Assembly: GCF_003464595.1 (NCBI RefSeq)
Contig: NZ_QRZF01000001.1
Location: 186,001-250,000, forward strand
Direction of reading: 5' to 3'
From: Bacteroides intestinalis
GTDB taxonomy: Bacteria > Bacteroidota > Bacteroidia > Bacteroidales > Bacteroidaceae
DNA length: 64,000 nt
A program made the position numbers and the translations under genes. A model generated the notes under the pieces. That model did not search any database, was not told the DNA's origin, and saw only the letters and a program-made list of their open reading frames with translations. Shown here piece by piece: positions 10,212 to 19,555 of this stretch (its first letter is position 1; every line of letters starts with the position of its first letter).

Positions 10212-11021
10212 TCATTTAGGCAGATTAAATGCACGAGTCATTTCCTGCATTTGCTCCTGGCTCATACCGTCAGGTTCAAAGCCCATATTTTTGGCGGCAA
10301 TATAAATCAGAGCAGACTTATTCAGTACATCCACCTGATCAAAAGCTGCCATAATATCCACATCTACTGCGAATACACCATGCTTTTCCCACATGGCCAC
10401 ATCATAATCTTCTAATTGTCCGATGGTAGCCTCTGCCAATTTTACGGAACTTGGCAATTCATAAGGAATGATACCCAAACCACGTGGACAGAAAGCCTTA
10501 GTTTCGGGAATCATGCTCCAAAGCAAATTGGTAGCAACATCTTTTTCAAGGAATTTCTTACAATGAGTCATAGCAATCAATTCAATGGGATGAGTATGCA
10601 ATGAAGCTTTATAAGGCGAACCTTTCTCAATCAGACGATTGTGCACACTGAGATGGGCTGGTAATTCAGAAGTTGGCATCACAGGATGATCTGCAATAAT
10701 CACATAGCTGGCACAGTCGTCCAGAATACGGATTACAGAACCATGTTCCATCGGCCAGCGAGCCAAATCACGCATACGCTTATTAGTTCCTTTGCAATAG
10801 AAATAACAGCCTTTCAGATAAGGTAGAGTAGCACCTATCTGCTTTACATCGCTTATAGCAGGCAACGACTTTATCCCATTGTCTACAAATTCAGTAATAT
10901 TCAGTGTGATGTTGCCGCCATTACGTTCAGCCCACCCTTTTTGCCAGAGATATCCGGCAACTTCTGCCGCTTGATTGACTGCATAGGTCAATGCCTGGCG
11001 ATTTTCGAGAATTGATTTCAT
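10212..11021 (-). CDS. rhaD: Rhamnulose-1-phosphate aldolase
   Basis: 269 residues, against about 274 in E. coli RhaD. This is a class II zinc-dependent aldolase that splits L-rhamnulose-1-phosphate into dihydroxyacetone phosphate and L-lactaldehyde in the cytoplasm. The catalytic glutamate motif SELPAHLSVHN, the metal-binding pair in ASLHTHPIEL and a third histidine in WEKHGVFAV are all present. It sits 23 bp after rhaT in an apparent rhaB-rhaA-rhaT-rhaD transcript. No lactaldehyde reductase or dehydrogenase gene is present nearby, so lactaldehyde disposal must be encoded elsewhere. Confidence 0.95.
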   Translation of the reverse strand: MKSILENRQALTYAVNQAAEVAGYLWQKGWAERNGGNITLNITEFVDNGIKSLPAISDVKQIGATLPYLKGCYFYCKGTNKRMRDLARWPMEHGSVIRILDDCASYVIIADHPVMPTSELPAHLSVHNRLIEKGSPYKASLHTHPIELIAMTHCKKFLEKDVATNLLWSMIPETKAFCPRGLGIIPYELPSSVKLAEATIGQLEDYDVAMWEKHGVFAVDVDIMAAFDQVDVLNKSALIYIAAKNMGFEPDGMSQEQMQEMTRAFNLPK

Positions 11022-11044
11022 ATTAATATAATTTAGTTACCACT

Positions 11045-12076
11045 TTATACCTGTGCCATTGCCACTACTATAATGGAAGATATCAGAACCACCAAGCCTA
11101 AGATAAGAACGGCAATCGTAGTATTGCTGACACCTTTCCACTCTTTCAGTAAGATACCCCAAACATTACTGAACGTAACATTCAGTGACATCAGGATACT
11201 CCAGGAGAAAGCAAGAAGTATAGGACTGTCTGTCAGGAAACTCTTACCCATTTCAAGACCAAAGAACTGTGAATACCACAGTACACCGGCAAGAGCACAA
11301 AATAAGAGATTATTCGTCAGTACCGCACCTTTTACAGAGAAATATTCCTTACCGGTTTTATTCTTGATATTCTGCCAGATGCAATAAATAGCATTTGTAC
11401 AAAAGCCACCGAGAGTAACCAGGAAAATTACGGGTAACCCAGCATAAAGAGCTTCTACTCCACCTGCCAAAGCTGCTTCTTTTATAGGTGTTCCGGCATC
11501 CAGTCCAAGAGCAAAACACGCACTCATCACACCTGCCAGCAATGCCACGAGCAAACCTTTCGTCAAAGCAAAGTCCTTAACAGCTGCCCGTTTTTCTTCT
11601 TCCGTCATATTCTTGGAGCGAAGACTACCGGCATATCCGATGATAGCAATACCAGCCAGCGTTATACAGACGCCAATAAGTAGCATTAGTCCTTCACCAT
11701 GCAGCAAATCTTTTCCGGCAAACAAAGCGGGGAAGAGTGTTCCGAATCCGGCACATGTACCGAGGGCAATACTTTGTCCAAGTGCTACACCCAGATAACG
11801 CATACTCAACCCGAAAGTTAATCCGCCAACGCCCCACAGGACGCCATAAATCATTGCAGGCAAAGCACCACCTGCTCCCCAGAGTTCTAACAGTGAACTT
11901 CCTGCCGGAATAGCAAGTAATGCTCCCAACAACGGAAAAACAAGCCACGCAAAGATTCCCTGTACAAGCCAGAAACTTTCCCATGACCAATTTTTCACCT
12001 TATTGATAGGCACATACGAACTACTCTGTCCGAAGCTCCCGATAGCTATAATCAACAATCCTATCAGTGTATTCAT
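11045..12076 (-). CDS. rhaT: L-rhamnose/proton symporter
   Basis: 343 residues with about ten hydrophobic helices and little outside them, matching RhaT of the drug/metabolite transporter superfamily. The N-terminal MNTLIGLLIIAIGSFGQSSSYVPINKVKNW segment and the helix GILLKEWKGVSNTTIAVLILG are typical. It imports free L-rhamnose across the inner membrane using the proton gradient, after periplasmic rhamnosidases release it. It lies between rhaA and rhaD. A -7-like box in the 98-bp gap before it may give it extra expression. Confidence 0.95.
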   Translation of the reverse strand: MNTLIGLLIIAIGSFGQSSSYVPINKVKNWSWESFWLVQGIFAWLVFPLLGALLAIPAGSSLLELWGAGGALPAMIYGVLWGVGGLTFGLSMRYLGVALGQSIALGTCAGFGTLFPALFAGKDLLHGEGLMLLIGVCITLAGIAIIGYAGSLRSKNMTEEEKRAAVKDFALTKGLLVALLAGVMSACFALGLDAGTPIKEAALAGGVEALYAGLPVIFLVTLGGFCTNAIYCIWQNIKNKTGKEYFSVKGAVLTNNLLFCALAGVLWYSQFFGLEMGKSFLTDSPILLAFSWSILMSLNVTFSNVWGILLKEWKGVSNTTIAVLILGLVVLISSIIVVAMAQV

Positions 12077-12126
12077 GATAATAACATTTAGTGGTTAGTG
12101 ATAAGTGCTTAGCACAGGAAAACGCA

Positions 12127-12134
12127 CAAAGATA
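12127..12134 (-). promoter_or_regulatory. Possible -7 box before rhaT
   Basis: The minus strand reads TATCTTTG 51 bp before the rhaT start, in the only sizeable gap between rhaA and rhaT. No convincing -33 TTTG is seen at the right distance. Confidence 0.3.
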
Positions 12135-12174
12135 CTGCTTTCCCACTAAACACTCACCGCTAACCATTAATCAC

Positions 12175-13428
12175 TTAATTACGTTTCGACGTAACGTCTG
12201 CTTCGTATTTCTGTATCTCAGTAATGAATTCTTCACCTACAGGTACACCGTTCTTCAAGCAGAACATATCCCAAACTGCATTCCAGGGTAAAGATTTTCC
12301 TTCTTCGAGCAAAGCAAGACGCTCAAATAACTGATCATTTGCTTCATATTTGCGCAAAGTATCCAGCGGCTCCAACAGAGCTTGCAACACACATTTCTGT
12401 GTAGCGCGGCTACCTATAACATACGCACCGATACGGTTGATAGAAGCATCAAAATAATCCAGACCGATATGTACGCGATCCAAAGCATTACAACGTACAA
12501 TTTCTTTGCAGAGATCCATTGTTTCATCATTCATAATCGTCACGTGGTCAGAATCCCAACGTACCGGACGGCTCACATGCAACATGATTTCCGGAATAAA
12601 TAACAATAGAGAAGACAGTTTGTCCGCAACGCTTTCAGTCGGATGGAAGTGACCAGTATCCAGTGTAACAATCTTATTACGACTCACACCATAACCGATA
12701 TAGAAGTCATTGGAACCTACCGTATAACTTTCCAGACCGATACCAAATACTTTAGACTCCACACAGTCTTTCATATTCTTGTATTCCACTTCGAAAATGC
12801 GATCCAGAGAATCCTTCAGTAAGTCACGATACAACATACGGTTCACTGTGATATCCTTGCTACCATCATGTACCCACAGATTCATGATACAAGGATCACC
12901 TTGGCGCTTACCCATCTCTTCTGCAATAGCACGGCAACGTTTTGTATGCTCTACCCAGAAGTCACGAATACCTTTATCAGGATTAGAGAGGGAAAGGTTA
13001 CCACTCTTCGGATGAGAGAAAGAAGTGGAGTTGAAATCCAACTTCATATTATTTTCAGCTGCCCACTGTATCCAACTTTCGAAGTGAGCCGGTTCTACTT
13101 GGTCACGATCAACAAATTTACCACCGAAGTCACCATAGATTTCATGAAGATTCAAACGGTGAGTTCCAGGAATATAGCTGGCTGCTTTCAATACGTCTTG
13201 TCTTAGTTCTTCCATATTACGAGCCTTGCCAGGATAGTTTCCGGTAGCCTGGATACCTCCAGTCAACGCACCCTGTGCTTCAAATCCGGCTACATCATCT
13301 GCCTGCCAGCAGTGCAGGGAGAGGGAAATCTTTTGCAAGGCATCCATAGCTTTCTCTACATCTACGCCGATAGCTGCGTAACGTTCTTTTGCCACTTCAT
13401 AGGCTTTCTGAATCAATTCTTCTTTCAT
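12175..13428 (-). CDS. rhaA: L-rhamnose isomerase
   Basis: 417 residues, against 419 in E. coli RhaA (rhaI in Bacteroides usage). It converts L-rhamnose to L-rhamnulose in the cytoplasm with Mn2+. Visible family motifs are ADDVAGFE near residue 40, IMNLWVHDGSKD around 190, and the metal-site segment LDTGHFHPTESVADKLSSLL around 255, followed by VRWDSDHV. It is full length and lies 65 bp after rhaB. The order kinase, isomerase, transporter, aldolase matches known Bacteroides rhamnose operons. Confidence 0.96.
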   Translation of the reverse strand: MKEELIQKAYEVAKERYAAIGVDVEKAMDALQKISLSLHCWQADDVAGFEAQGALTGGIQATGNYPGKARNMEELRQDVLKAASYIPGTHRLNLHEIYGDFGGKFVDRDQVEPAHFESWIQWAAENNMKLDFNSTSFSHPKSGNLSLSNPDKGIRDFWVEHTKRCRAIAEEMGKRQGDPCIMNLWVHDGSKDITVNRMLYRDLLKDSLDRIFEVEYKNMKDCVESKVFGIGLESYTVGSNDFYIGYGVSRNKIVTLDTGHFHPTESVADKLSSLLLFIPEIMLHVSRPVRWDSDHVTIMNDETMDLCKEIVRCNALDRVHIGLDYFDASINRIGAYVIGSRATQKCVLQALLEPLDTLRKYEANDQLFERLALLEEGKSLPWNAVWDMFCLKNGVPVGEEFITEIQKYEADVTSKRN

Positions 13429-13493
13429 GATGGTACTAGTTTTTAGTTATTAGTTATAATTTATTAGTTATACGTTATCACTGACAAGTAATA

Positions 13494-14951
13494 TTAGGCT
13501 AACTGCAAGAAATGCAGATAAGCGGTATTCCAAACTTCAACGTTCTCCGGAGTAAAAGTCTTCAATGGAATAGAACGATTAATAAGCTGACGCATGGAAA
13601 CAACGTCACTTGCTGCACCTGCTGTGAGAGCTTGTATCATTACGTTGCCGATAGCAGTTGCTTCCGACGGTCCAGCAACTACAGGAATACCTACCGCATT
13701 GGCAGTCCACTGATTCAGCAAATCATTACGGCTTCCTCCTCCGATGACGTGCAGTACTTCTACAGGACGGGGAGAGAGGCTGCACAGGTTCTCCAAGACC
13801 TGGCGATAGCGCAGTGACAGGCTTTCAAAAATACAGCGTACAATCTGCCCACGTGTCTCTGGTATCGGTTGATGATGGTCAGCGCAATAAGTACGAATAG
13901 CCTGTTCCATGCTCATCGGGTTGGCAAACAAAACATCATCCGGATTTATCAGACTACGGAAAGGTTCGCATGCCTCTGCTTCAGCAATCAGTTCAGGATA
14001 AGATATTTCTTCCCAATCATAACGGCAGCGTTCCAACAACCACATGCCACAAATATTCTTCAGTAAACGAATCGTCCCTGCAACACCTCCTTCATTCGTA
14101 AAATTCAGTGCTTCTGTTTCTTCATTAATAACCGGCGCATCTGTCTCCACCCCCATCAATGACCATGTGCCACTGCTCAGATAAGCAAAGTTACGGTCCA
14201 ATGCTGGTACGGCAGCTACAGCGGAAGCTGTATCATGTCCGGCAACAGCAATCACAGGTATTGCTCCCAGTCCGGTAATCGTTTGTATTTCTTTGGTCAA
14301 TACACCTACTTTATCACCCGGATATACAAAACGTCCGAAGTTATCTTCCGTTAATCCGAGTTCTTTCAGCAATGCCGGTTCCAGACGACGGGTCTCAGCA
14401 TTTACCAACTGAGCCGTACTGGCAATGGTATATTCAGTCACCATCTCTCCTGTCAGTAAATAACTAAGTGCATCCGGCATGAAAAGTATCTTATCAGCCA
14501 TTTCCAGTGCACTATCTTTATTCCGGCGTAAAGTATCCAACTGGAAAAGCGAATTGAAATTCATAATCTGAATACCTGTCCATCCATATACCTGCTTGCG
14601 GGGAACGCGGGCGAAGAATGCCTCAGGAGCTCCCATCGTATGCGGATCACGATAAGAATAGGGCTGACGAAGCAGAGCACCATCTTTACCCACACATACA
14701 AAATCTACTCCCCAGGTATCAATTCCGATAGAGGTTATCTGCACATCGTCCATCCGGGCTGCCAGTTTCAAACCTTCCAAAATATGACGGTACAATTCGT
14801 AGATATCCCAGTAATAATGTCCTCCAACTTCAATCAGATGGTTAGGAAAGCGGTTCACATCTTGTAGTTCTAATCCTTGCGGAGTGAATGTTCCCAGTAT
14901 GGTACGGCCGCTGGTAGCTCCCAAATCAACCGCAAAAAAGCAATGTTTCAT
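13494..14951 (-). CDS. rhaB: Rhamnulokinase
   Basis: 485 residues from the ATG at 14951 (MKHCFFAVDLGATSGRT). It phosphorylates L-rhamnulose to rhamnulose-1-phosphate and belongs to the FGGY kinase family. The N-terminal phosphate motif AVDLGATSGR, the central AVAGHDTASAVAAVP and the C-terminal adenosine motif VIGGGSRNDLLNQWTANA are all present. The frame stays open upstream to 15071, but the promoter box at 14977-14984 puts the transcript start near 14970, so the extended start is untenable. The leader is then about 19 nt. It opens the rhamnose catabolic run. Confidence 0.95.
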   Translation of the reverse strand: MKHCFFAVDLGATSGRTILGTFTPQGLELQDVNRFPNHLIEVGGHYYWDIYELYRHILEGLKLAARMDDVQITSIGIDTWGVDFVCVGKDGALLRQPYSYRDPHTMGAPEAFFARVPRKQVYGWTGIQIMNFNSLFQLDTLRRNKDSALEMADKILFMPDALSYLLTGEMVTEYTIASTAQLVNAETRRLEPALLKELGLTEDNFGRFVYPGDKVGVLTKEIQTITGLGAIPVIAVAGHDTASAVAAVPALDRNFAYLSSGTWSLMGVETDAPVINEETEALNFTNEGGVAGTIRLLKNICGMWLLERCRYDWEEISYPELIAEAEACEPFRSLINPDDVLFANPMSMEQAIRTYCADHHQPIPETRGQIVRCIFESLSLRYRQVLENLCSLSPRPVEVLHVIGGGSRNDLLNQWTANAVGIPVVAGPSEATAIGNVMIQALTAGAASDVVSMRQLINRSIPLKTFTPENVEVWNTAYLHFLQLA

Positions 14952-14976
14952 GATATTAAATAGATTTTTGACGATA

Positions 14977-15001
14977 CAAAAATAGGGGATTACTCCCCTA
15001 T
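14977..15001 (-). promoter_or_regulatory. rhaB promoter with overlapping inverted-repeat operator
   Basis: On the minus strand the -7 box TATTTTTG occupies 14984-14977. It overlaps the end of an inverted repeat with arms ATAGGGG and CCCCTAT separated by 6 bp (14982-15001). The same CCCCTATTTTTG string occurs at the promoter of the esterase/GH105 gene (22152-22183), so it looks like a shared operator, possibly for the AraC-type regulator. Confidence 0.6.
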
Positions 15002-15081
15002 ACTCTGTATTAGTTTTGACTGAAAAGATGTTATTTCTGATATTCTTACCATGAAAAAACAGAATGTACAAAGGGAAGAAA

Positions 15082-16620
15082 TTACTCTACCCCTTCACAG
15101 TAACGAGTCACAATCTTCTCCCCTTCCGTATTACGGATATTCACATTCTTCATACTAATATTTTTGCTATAAATAAACTCAGCACCCAATTTAGAAGTAA
15201 TGTCTATATCTTCTAATATAATACCATCAATCGGCATTTCCGGGATACCATTAAAGAATAAAGCACGACGTGCTCCGGCACAAACCAGATTTTTCACATG
15301 AATATTGCGGAAACAAGGCGTAGTCTCATCCACCGGCATCGGCTCCACTTTAGCAGGTACAGTTTCACCGCTTTCCAGCACTTCTACAGCCGACTTTCCA
15401 CCATAATAAAGATTAAATGTTATCGGTTCGGTCGGAATATCCATCATAGATATATTCCGTATCCATATATTCTCCACGACTCCTCCACGTCCTCGTTTAC
15501 TCTTAAAACGCAGCCCGACATCTGTACCGAGAAACTGGCAATTGCTAACAGATACATTACGCACTCCCCCACTCATCTCGCTACCTACCACAAAACCTCC
15601 ATGGCCTTTGAACACCGTACAGCCGTCTACTACCACATTCTCGCAGACACGCCCCCTACGCCGGCCGTCCTCATCTTTACCGCTCTTCAGGCAAATACCA
15701 TCATCACCCACATCAAAAGTAGAGTTCACTATCAGCGCATTCTTGCAAGACTCTAAATCCAGACCGTCACCATTCTGTGCATAATTCGGATTACGCACCT
15801 GCACTTCTTCTACCAATACATTCTCACACATTAGCGGATGCAGATTCCACGCCGGTGAATTCTGGAAGATAACCCCTTGCAGCCATACATTCTTGCATTC
15901 TATCAGACTCACCATCACCGGACGAAGAAAATGACGTACACTCTGCCACTCTTCCTCTGTCTGCAAATTCTGAGGTACATTCATATTACTGATGGTATCC
16001 CCTTTCAATGTTTGCGGATAAGGAAACCAATAAGTGGGACGTTTGTAAACTCCACCACGGGCTACAGTTTGCTTCCATACACTCTCTGTAACTTTCTCCC
16101 GTTTCAGAGGACGCCAGTAGTGCCCGTTACCGTCGATGGCACCTTCCCCCGTTATCGCTACGTTTTCCAGATTACGACCGGATATAGGTGATTGGCAACG
16201 ACGGGTATCCAAACCCTCAAAAACCGTTTCCACCAACGGATACAAATCTACGTCCGGCGAAAAGAGAATAATAGCGCCTTTTTCCAGATGCAGGTCAATA
16301 TTACTTTTCAATACAATAGGACCGGTGAACCAAACACCTGCAGGGACAATCAAGTGCCCGCCCCCCTTTTCTGCTAAGGCATCAATGGCCTTGGCAAAGG
16401 CTGACGTACAAAGTTCTTCACCATTACCTATTGCCCCGAAGTCAGCAAGATTCACTTTACGGTCCGGAAATATAGGAGCTTCCACCCGTGGCATATCAAA
16501 AGGCAGGTCACGGTATACAGCCTCATACTTATACGTGGAAGATTGATGCACTCTACCCTCTTGAGCATTCAAAATACCTGCCAACCCCAACAGGCAAAGC
16601 ATAATTAAATTCGATTTCAT
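15082..16620 (-). CDS. GH28 polygalacturonase-family hydrolase
   Basis: 512 residues with a signal peptide (MKSNLIMLCLLGLAGILNAQ). GH28 enzymes are right-handed beta-helix inverting hydrolases that cleave alpha-galacturonic acid linkages in homogalacturonan or rhamnogalacturonan. The four family boxes are present in order: NGDGLDLES (NxD type), VGDDGICLKSG (catalytic DD), KGHGGFVVGSE and GLRFKSKRGRGG (RxK). It lies 130 bp upstream of rhaB and 75 bp after GH106. Location is probably periplasmic. Exo- or endo-action on rhamnogalacturonan fragments fits the context but cannot be fixed from motifs. Confidence 0.93.
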   Translation of the reverse strand: MKSNLIMLCLLGLAGILNAQEGRVHQSSTYKYEAVYRDLPFDMPRVEAPIFPDRKVNLADFGAIGNGEELCTSAFAKAIDALAEKGGGHLIVPAGVWFTGPIVLKSNIDLHLEKGAIILFSPDVDLYPLVETVFEGLDTRRCQSPISGRNLENVAITGEGAIDGNGHYWRPLKREKVTESVWKQTVARGGVYKRPTYWFPYPQTLKGDTISNMNVPQNLQTEEEWQSVRHFLRPVMVSLIECKNVWLQGVIFQNSPAWNLHPLMCENVLVEEVQVRNPNYAQNGDGLDLESCKNALIVNSTFDVGDDGICLKSGKDEDGRRRGRVCENVVVDGCTVFKGHGGFVVGSEMSGGVRNVSVSNCQFLGTDVGLRFKSKRGRGGVVENIWIRNISMMDIPTEPITFNLYYGGKSAVEVLESGETVPAKVEPMPVDETTPCFRNIHVKNLVCAGARRALFFNGIPEMPIDGIILEDIDITSKLGAEFIYSKNISMKNVNIRNTEGEKIVTRYCEGVE

Positions 16621-16640
16621 TGATTATAGTTTTAATTAAG

Positions 16641-16681
16641 TTTCTCAAGTAGCCTGAGATCCATTCAGGCTACTTGAGAAA
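16641..16681. terminator. 17-bp perfect hairpin between GH106 and GH28 genes
   Basis: The arms tttctcaagtagcctga and the exact complement enclose a 7-base loop. It lies between the GH106 stop and the GH28 start. No long T-run follows on the minus strand, so it may be a partial terminator or a 3'-end stabiliser that sets different mRNA levels within the operon. Confidence 0.65.
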
Positions 16682-16695
16682 TTGAAGTTACATTA

Positions 16696-19524
16696 TCATT
16701 TTATACTCTGCATCGGAATCAAGCGCACAGGCCCCAACAGACCACTTGGCACCGATTCCCACTTTCCATAATTATCCTTCTTATAATGGATATTCACAAT
16801 ATTGGCATCTTTATAAATACGCCAGGGCACATTACGACGATCCATATCTGCAATACGGTTGGCAGGCAGATTCGTTACTTCCACTTCAAGTGTATTCACA
16901 CCCGGACGAAGATATTCGCCCACTAAACAACGGTAAGGAACAGCAATAAGCGTAGCTACCTCTTGTCCGTTAATGCGTACACGTGCACTCTCGCGAACAT
17001 CTCCAAGATCAAGCATCCATTCTCCAGCCTCAGCAGGAGTTTTCAAAGTGAATGTGGTGGTATAGCAAGCTGTCCCCATTGTATTTTTCACACCTTCGGC
17101 AGCAATTTCCGTCCACGAACCAAGAGAAACACTATCCGGTACATTACTTACCACAGGTATTGCTTCTACGAAACTAAATCCCCATTTACCGGCAAAAGTA
17201 CAAGTACCCGGAAGCATCTTTGCCGCTTCATCCTGAGCCATAGATGTCCAATACCCATATTCCGGTACGGAAACATCTTGATCTGTAAATGTTTTCAAAA
17301 TTACAGACTCACCGGATGCCAATTGCAGGAAGACTTCTGTCCTGCCGTTATTCTGACGCAACCGCGCCTTACCGGATGTACCATTCATCGGATTATACAG
17401 CATTGCAGAACGTGCCTGTACTGCCAATGGTATCCAACTTTCAGTGTCTTCTGTCTTTAAAGCTGAGATAAAGTAGTGGTGCCCTTCGGGATGTGAGCGG
17501 CGGATGCTACTCAATCCAAAAGTAGTTTTCATTTCTTCGGGAGCAGCGGCCGTGGCAGCCAGTGTGCGGGCATAATCTGTTCCGAAAAGGACATGTCCTT
17601 TTCCTTCCCGTTCCTTTATTTGTGCCAAAGCTTTATTAAACTCTGCACGACGTTTACCCAAATCATTCAATCCCGGTACATCTTCCGGATACTGTTCCAG
17701 GAAAACAACCGTAGCACCCTCATCCGCCAGGCGAAGTAATTTCTCCATCACATCAGCAGGCATCAAACGTGCACCGGGAACTACCAATGCTTTATAAGAA
17801 GCTCCACCGGAAGTCAATATCTTACCGTCCTGACACATAGCGTTACGGATAAAGTTATCGGAAATATAATCCATATCATATCCTGCACCATAAATGCGAT
17901 GCACTGCCTCTATAAACCGAGGAGCACGTTGTGCCATCTTATGAATATCGAAAAGCAACAGACGGCCGTCCTGATCGTCCCACAAATCATAAACGGGCAG
18001 GTAAACCAGGAAGTCATTATCCGGTTGTCCCATTTGCAGGAAGCTCTGGCAACGGGTGACATAATCAAAGAATGCCGGAGCATCCCGCCAGATATTATTT
18101 GTAGGACTCATATCAATAGAAGCATAAAACTTCCATCCCGGCCATGCGGCCTCAGCCGGCGAGTAAGTCGTTCCATGGAAATACATGTGATTCACACCGG
18201 AAACGAACATCAAATCCATATCGGGCTTACACTGCGATAGTGAAGTACGGAAATGCTCTGTCAACCAAGTGAATGTCTCCGAAGTCGTATAAGGTTTTCC
18301 TGCGATATGTGCCGCCGAAGAAGCATATTTCAGCATGGAAAGATCAGAGTCGTTAGGACGAGTCAACGAGTCTTTACGTAGTCCGCGGATACCGAAATCC
18401 GACAGGCCGAAACCCTCACATTCGGGTACATCGACCGTTGCATAAAGATCTATCAGATTGCCGGGTGAACCGTGCGCCTGATTGCGGGTACGTGAACCAT
18501 GTTTATGTGCCCAGTCCGTCCACTGACGGGTAAAGTTCTCCTGAAGCAGTTCTGCAAGAGTCTCACGATAATCGGAAATGATACGGCGGGTAGTCTCTGT
18601 ACGTTCTTCCGAAAGGAAATCGGGCAAGTACTCCTCCAATTTATATCCACGACGAAGAGCAAATTGCTCAAACAGGTCACCCGTCCAGTCAGCACCGTAA
18701 ACCTCATAAGAATCATTAAAGAAATTATGCGGATACTCAGTTGGAGTCCCGGCTGTTCCATTAGCTGTCTTTCCAGAGAAAGCCTGTTCAAAACGATTCA
18801 AGTAATTGGACACAGCTTTTGCCGAGAAGTGATTCATCACATATCCTTCACCGCCGGGTGCAGCACGTTTTACCTTCTGGAATGTTTTTCCCATGAAAGC
18901 GGCAATCAAGCGCCACTCTCCTTTCGGAGCTTTCCATACCAGCTTTCCGTTTTCTATCTTCGACGTCAGGTCATAGCAACGCACTGCTTTTTGTTCCTTC
19001 GGGGTAGAAGTGTCTGTCAGAACCCTGAAAGCCATCAGCCGACACAGTTTGGCATACGGACGTTGTTTTTCATCCGTCACTTCTATGGTTGTTTTCAGGC
19101 GTTCGCCGCCTTTCAATGTATATTCTTCAATCAGTAATTTACAGGCAGCATCTTCTATACCCACTTCCGGACCACCAAAAGGCCATCCCGTACCCGTATT
19201 CATATCAATCTTCATGCCCAGACGCGCAGCCTCACTTTCCGTATGACGCAACATCTGCATCCACTCGGGCGTAAGGAACTGAATTTCGTTTGCGTCATTG
19301 CCCTGCACACCATAAATAGGAGTAACTTCCATCGTACCCATTCCGGCTTTGGAGTATGCTTCCAGATTACGAGTCAGATTAGCCGCATCTACTGCACTCC
19401 CCATCCACCACCAACGGGCACCGGGTTTAGCTTCCGTGGTTACCTCAGGCCACGAGATGTTCTGTGCAGAAATAGTTCCGGCACAGAAGGAAGCAAAGAT
19501 TATTGCCAATAAATTCTTTTTCAT
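16696..19524 (-). CDS. GH106-like alpha-L-rhamnosidase
   Basis: 942 residues with a signal peptide (LLAIIFASFCAGTISAQ). The early segment WWWMGSAVDAANLTRNLEAY and GMGTMEVTPIYGVQG, the middle NHFSAKAVSNYLNRFE and the ETFTWLTEH segment are typical of GH106, whose members remove alpha-L-rhamnose from pectins with inversion. A C-terminal galactose-binding-like sandwich (WMLDLGDVRESARVRINGQEV) closes the protein. It is full length for the family. It would release the L-rhamnose used by RhaT and the rha enzymes. It lies 31 bp downstream of the esterase/GH105 fusion, so they share a transcript. The linkage targeted (RG-I backbone versus RG-II side chain) is open. Confidence 0.9.
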   Translation of the reverse strand: MKKNLLAIIFASFCAGTISAQNISWPEVTTEAKPGARWWWMGSAVDAANLTRNLEAYSKAGMGTMEVTPIYGVQGNDANEIQFLTPEWMQMLRHTESEAARLGMKIDMNTGTGWPFGGPEVGIEDAACKLLIEEYTLKGGERLKTTIEVTDEKQRPYAKLCRLMAFRVLTDTSTPKEQKAVRCYDLTSKIENGKLVWKAPKGEWRLIAAFMGKTFQKVKRAAPGGEGYVMNHFSAKAVSNYLNRFEQAFSGKTANGTAGTPTEYPHNFFNDSYEVYGADWTGDLFEQFALRRGYKLEEYLPDFLSEERTETTRRIISDYRETLAELLQENFTRQWTDWAHKHGSRTRNQAHGSPGNLIDLYATVDVPECEGFGLSDFGIRGLRKDSLTRPNDSDLSMLKYASSAAHIAGKPYTTSETFTWLTEHFRTSLSQCKPDMDLMFVSGVNHMYFHGTTYSPAEAAWPGWKFYASIDMSPTNNIWRDAPAFFDYVTRCQSFLQMGQPDNDFLVYLPVYDLWDDQDGRLLLFDIHKMAQRAPRFIEAVHRIYGAGYDMDYISDNFIRNAMCQDGKILTSGGASYKALVVPGARLMPADVMEKLLRLADEGATVVFLEQYPEDVPGLNDLGKRRAEFNKALAQIKEREGKGHVLFGTDYARTLAATAAAPEEMKTTFGLSSIRRSHPEGHHYFISALKTEDTESWIPLAVQARSAMLYNPMNGTSGKARLRQNNGRTEVFLQLASGESVILKTFTDQDVSVPEYGYWTSMAQDEAAKMLPGTCTFAGKWGFSFVEAIPVVSNVPDSVSLGSWTEIAAEGVKNTMGTACYTTTFTLKTPAEAGEWMLDLGDVRESARVRINGQEVATLIAVPYRCLVGEYLRPGVNTLEVEVTNLPANRIADMDRRNVPWRIYKDANIVNIHYKKDNYGKWESVPSGLLGPVRLIPMQSIK

Positions 19525-19555
19525 GATATATATTATTTATAAAAGCGACAGTTTG

